NCBI RefSeq assembly: GCF_007990715.1
Contig: NZ_BJWY01000019.1
Location: 1-64,000 of the forward strand
Origin: Nocardia seriolae NBRC 15557
Lineage (GTDB): Bacteria; Actinomycetota; Actinomycetes; Mycobacteriales; Mycobacteriaceae
Direction: 5' to 3'
Length of the DNA stretch: 64,000 bases
Shown one piece after another: positions 61,777 through 64,000 of this stretch; the first letter of the stretch is position 1, and each line of letters starts with the position of its first letter. Made by a program: the position numbers and the translations under genes. The notes beneath the pieces were generated by a model, which saw only the letters and a program-made list of their open reading frames with translations, ran no database searches and was not told the DNA's origin.

Positions 61777-62180
61777 GACCGAGGTTCTCCTGACCTTCTC
61801 GTCAACGATGCGGTTGTGGGCGGCGGGATGATTCGCTGCGGTTGATCCGTGGTGCGCCGGGCCGGATTGAGGGGCACGCGGCACACCGATCTACGTCCAC
61901 CCTAAAGGGCGGCGTTTCGTGGATAGACGGGAACCCGGATTCACCGGCGGATGTGTCGCCCGATAGAGGCCGCGCGCGGACCGGTTCGTGACGAGCCGGT
62001 GTACGTGTGGCGAACCGGTCTCACCGCGCGTCACGGGTGGTCCTGGTCGGGAGCATGGTCGGCGTAGGTCTACCATGCTCTGTAGTAGTGGCCGCGCCGC
62101 ACTGGGCTGTGTTCTGGGGAATGGCTAGCGCGCTGCTCGTTACCGACCGGATCAGAATGCACGGCGTGCGAGGAGAAACA
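61777..62180. other. Intergenic region between tkt and ctaB
   Basis: These 404 bases separate two divergent genes and must contain both promoters. I see no strong hexamers, hairpins or credible gene here. Longer open frames overlap the ctaB start but lack support. Confidence 0.5.
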
Positions 62181-63173
62181 GTGCGGATTGGGCAACAGCC
62201 GGGTGGCGCTCACGGCTCCTCCGGGGCGGTGCTCGCCGACCGTGTCACGGGTAGTGGCCCGCTGTCGGCGGTGACCAGGTGGGTGCTCGCCTACATCGCG
62301 CTCACCAAGCCCCGCGTCATCGAGTTGCTGCTCGTCGCAACGATTCCCACCATGCTGCTGGCCGACCGCGGCCACGTCGACATCCGCCTCATCCTGGCTA
62401 CGCTGTTCGGCGGCTGGATGGGCGCGGCGAGTGCGAACACGTTGAACTGTGTAGCCGACGCCGATATCGACAAGGTGATGAAGCGGACCTCCAAGCGTCC
62501 GCTGGCCCGCGAGGCCGTGCCCACCCGCAACGCCTTCGTCTTCGGTGTCAGCCTGGGCCTGGCGTCGTTCGCGTGGCTGTGGTGGCAGGCCAACCTGCTC
62601 TCGGGCGCTCTGGTGGTGGCGACCATCCTGTTCTACGTCTTCGTCTACACCCTCGGCCTCAAGCGCCGCACCTCACAGAACGTGGTGTGGGGCGGCGCGG
62701 CCGGATGCATGCCGGTACTGGTCGGCTGGTCCGCGGTCACCGGCACCATCGGCTGGCCCTCGATCGTGCTGTTCCTGGTCATCTTCTTCTGGACGCCCCC
62801 GCACACCTGGGCGCTGGCCATGCGCTACAAGGAGGACTACAAGGCCGCGGGCGTCCCCATGCTCCCGGTCGTGGCCACCGAACAGGTCGTCACCAAACAG
62901 ATCGTCCTCTACACCTGGGCCACCGTCCTGGCCACCTTCGCCCTGGTCCCCGCCGCCGGCGTCATCTACGCCGCCGTAGTCCTGGTCGCCGGCGCCTGGT
63001 TCCTGCTCATGGCCCACCAGCTCTACTCCGGCGTCCGCAAGGGCGAATCCGTCAAGCCCCTGCGACTGTTCCTCCAGTCCAACAACTACCTCGCCGCGGT
63101 CTTCTGCGGCCTGGCCATCGACTCGGTCCTGGGCTGGCACACCCTCGGCCACACCCTCTTCGGCTGGTCCTGA
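62181..63173 (+). CDS. ctaB: Protoheme IX farnesyltransferase
   Basis: The 330-residue membrane prenyltransferase adds a farnesyl group to protoheme to make heme O for cytochrome oxidase. It has about nine helices, the first Asp-rich motif [20 protein letters not shown] and the second [27 protein letters not shown] directly precedes GTG 62181, which sets the start over ATG 62157 and longer frames. It is divergent from the tkt operon, as in mycobacteria. Confidence 0.94.
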   Translation: MRIGQQPGGAHGSSGAVLADRVTGSGPLSAVTRWVLAYIALTKPRVIELLLVATIPTMLLADRGHVDIRLILATLFGGWMGAASANTLNCVADADIDKVMKRTSKRPLAREAVPTRNAFVFGVSLGLASFAWLWWQANLLSGALVVATILFYVFVYTLGLKRRTSQNVVWGGAAGCMPVLVGWSAVTGTIGWPSIVLFLVIFFWTPPHTWALAMRYKEDYKAAGVPMLPVVATEQVVTKQIVLYTWATVLATFALVPAAGVIYAAVVLVAGAWFLLMAHQLYSGVRKGESVKPLRLFLQSNNYLAAVFCGLAIDSVLGWHTLGHTLFGWS

Positions 63174-63254
63174 CCCGGGTGTCGATCCGGTGCCGCGCCG
63201 TTCGATGACAGGGTAGGGCGGACAGGCCGCCCGCTCGGTCGGGAGGAATGCGCC

Positions 63255-63878
63255 ATGCCGAAACTTCGTGTCCACAACTTCTGTGTCTCGCTGGACGGGT
63301 TCGGGGCCGGGCTCGATCAGGGGGCCGATGCGCCGCTGGGGGTCGGTGGAGAACGCCTGCACGAGTGGGTCTTCCGGACCCGGTACGCGGGCGGCGATGA
63401 AGTCGGGGCGGACAACGATCTGCTCGCGGCGGGGGACCGGGAGATCGGCGCGACCATCATGGGCCGCAACATGTTCGGCCCGGTGCGCGGGGAATGGCCC
63501 GACCACTCGTGGACCGGCTGGTGGGGTGAGAACCCGCCCTATCACCACGACACGTTCGTGATGACCCACCGCCCTCGGCGCTCGGTGACCATGCAGGGCG
63601 GCACCACATTTCACTTCGTCACCGACAGCCCGGAAGCGGTATTGAAGCGAGCCGTCGAGGCCGCGCAGGGACAGGACGTGCGTCTCGGCGGGGGCGCGGG
63701 AACGATCCGGCAATTCCTGGCGGCCGGGCTGGTCGACGAACTGCACGTGGCGATCGTGCCGATCCTGCTTGGAGCGGGCGAGCGGTTGCTCGAAAACCTC
63801 GGCACGCTGCCCGGCTACCAGGTCGCGGACATGATCGGCACGCGGTCGGTCACCCACGTGTGGCTCATCAAGCAGTAG
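63255..63878 (+). CDS. Dihydrofolate-reductase-like/RibD C-terminal domain protein
   Basis: The 207-residue protein has the RibD_C/DHFR-like fold: VHNFCVSLDGFGAGLDQGAD, then ATIMGRNMFGP, RLGGGAGTIRQFLAAGLVDE and a C-terminal strand pair. Such proteins bind NADPH and are often of unknown substrate (pterin, flavin precursor or other). GGGAGG precedes ATG 63255. It may be linked to resistance or redox roles, but nothing here shows which. Confidence 0.85.
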   Translation: MPKLRVHNFCVSLDGFGAGLDQGADAPLGVGGERLHEWVFRTRYAGGDEVGADNDLLAAGDREIGATIMGRNMFGPVRGEWPDHSWTGWWGENPPYHHDTFVMTHRPRRSVTMQGGTTFHFVTDSPEAVLKRAVEAAQGQDVRLGGGAGTIRQFLAAGLVDELHVAIVPILLGAGERLLENLGTLPGYQVADMIGTRSVTHVWLIKQ

Positions 63879-64000
63879 CCACCGGTCAGTGAGCCACCGA
63901 TCGGATCGCTTCGCTCACCGCCGCCAGGGCCAGCAGCCGGACGATGTCGAGATATCCCGCAGCACTTGGGCCGTCGGTCGATCGTGCCGCCGCTATCGGC

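Noticed and set aside
63879..64000. A partial gene at the right edge
   Set aside because: The last 122 bases contain a short GTGAGC/GCTCAC dyad but no frame with recognisable protein sequence on either strand.

Overview
The window looks like a chromosomal segment of a high-GC actinomycete of the Nocardia/Rhodococcus/Mycobacterium group; Nocardia is my best guess. The pointers are the very high GC, frequent GTG starts, whiA, opcA, an MmpL-type exporter, a fadD-type ligase, a 3-ketosteroid dehydrogenase, and a core gene order that matches Mycobacterium tuberculosis: uvrC-rapZ-yvcK-whiA, gap-pgk-tpiA, secG, pgl-opcA-zwf-tal-tkt, ctaB. I saw no tRNA, rRNA, CRISPR array, insertion sequence or prophage.

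Layout. 0-6.4 kb is accessory: an amino acid permease, a small membrane protein, a flavoprotein dehydrogenase divergent from a YcaQ-type glycosylase, and two small secreted proteins. 6.5-15.0 kb is core: uvrC, rapZ, yvcK and whiA, then gap, pgk and tpiA, with clear hairpin terminators after whiA and tpiA. 15.0-41.2 kb is a 26 kb accessory block between tpiA and secG, which lie close together in mycobacteria. It holds a deazaflavin nitroreductase-like protein, a flavin monooxygenase with a divergent TetR gene and kstD, a DUF5685-like gene and a copper-radical oxidase gene (both broken), an enoyl-CoA hydratase, a BlaI/M56 pair, a fused E1 alpha/beta dehydrogenase with a minisatellite linker, an exonuclease, a META-domain lipoprotein, a secretory lipase, two TetR genes, a Tat amine oxidase, a frameshifted MFS gene, an MMPL exporter, an Excalibur lipoprotein and a small membrane protein. 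41.2 kb is secG.

41.5-55.2 kb is a second accessory block: a possible toxin-antitoxin pair, a DUF1361 membrane protein, an SDR-thiolase-acyl-CoA ligase operon divergent from an epoxide hydrolase across a KstR-like box, a Ser/Thr kinase, an amidase, an FG-GAP secreted protein, a lactate-monooxygenase-like flavoprotein, a LysB/cutinase-like hydrolase and a rhomboid-like protein. 55.3-61.8 kb is the pentose phosphate operon, read leftwards (tkt-tal-zwf-opcA-pgl). It is followed by ctaB and a RibD-like reductase.

Functionally, the core genes join DNA repair, cell-wall and carbon regulation (RapZ, YvcK, WhiA), triose metabolism and NADPH supply. The accessory blocks are rich in flavoproteins, lipid and steroid catabolism and secreted hydrolases. 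The most unusual signals are two matching operators at 4232-4299, a dispersed 55-nt hairpin repeat (19294-19346 and 30123-30179), a cysteine-saturated tail on the broken DUF5685-like gene, coding minisatellites in two enzymes, and a small overlapping two-gene cassette with a leaderless-type promoter at 41542-42183.
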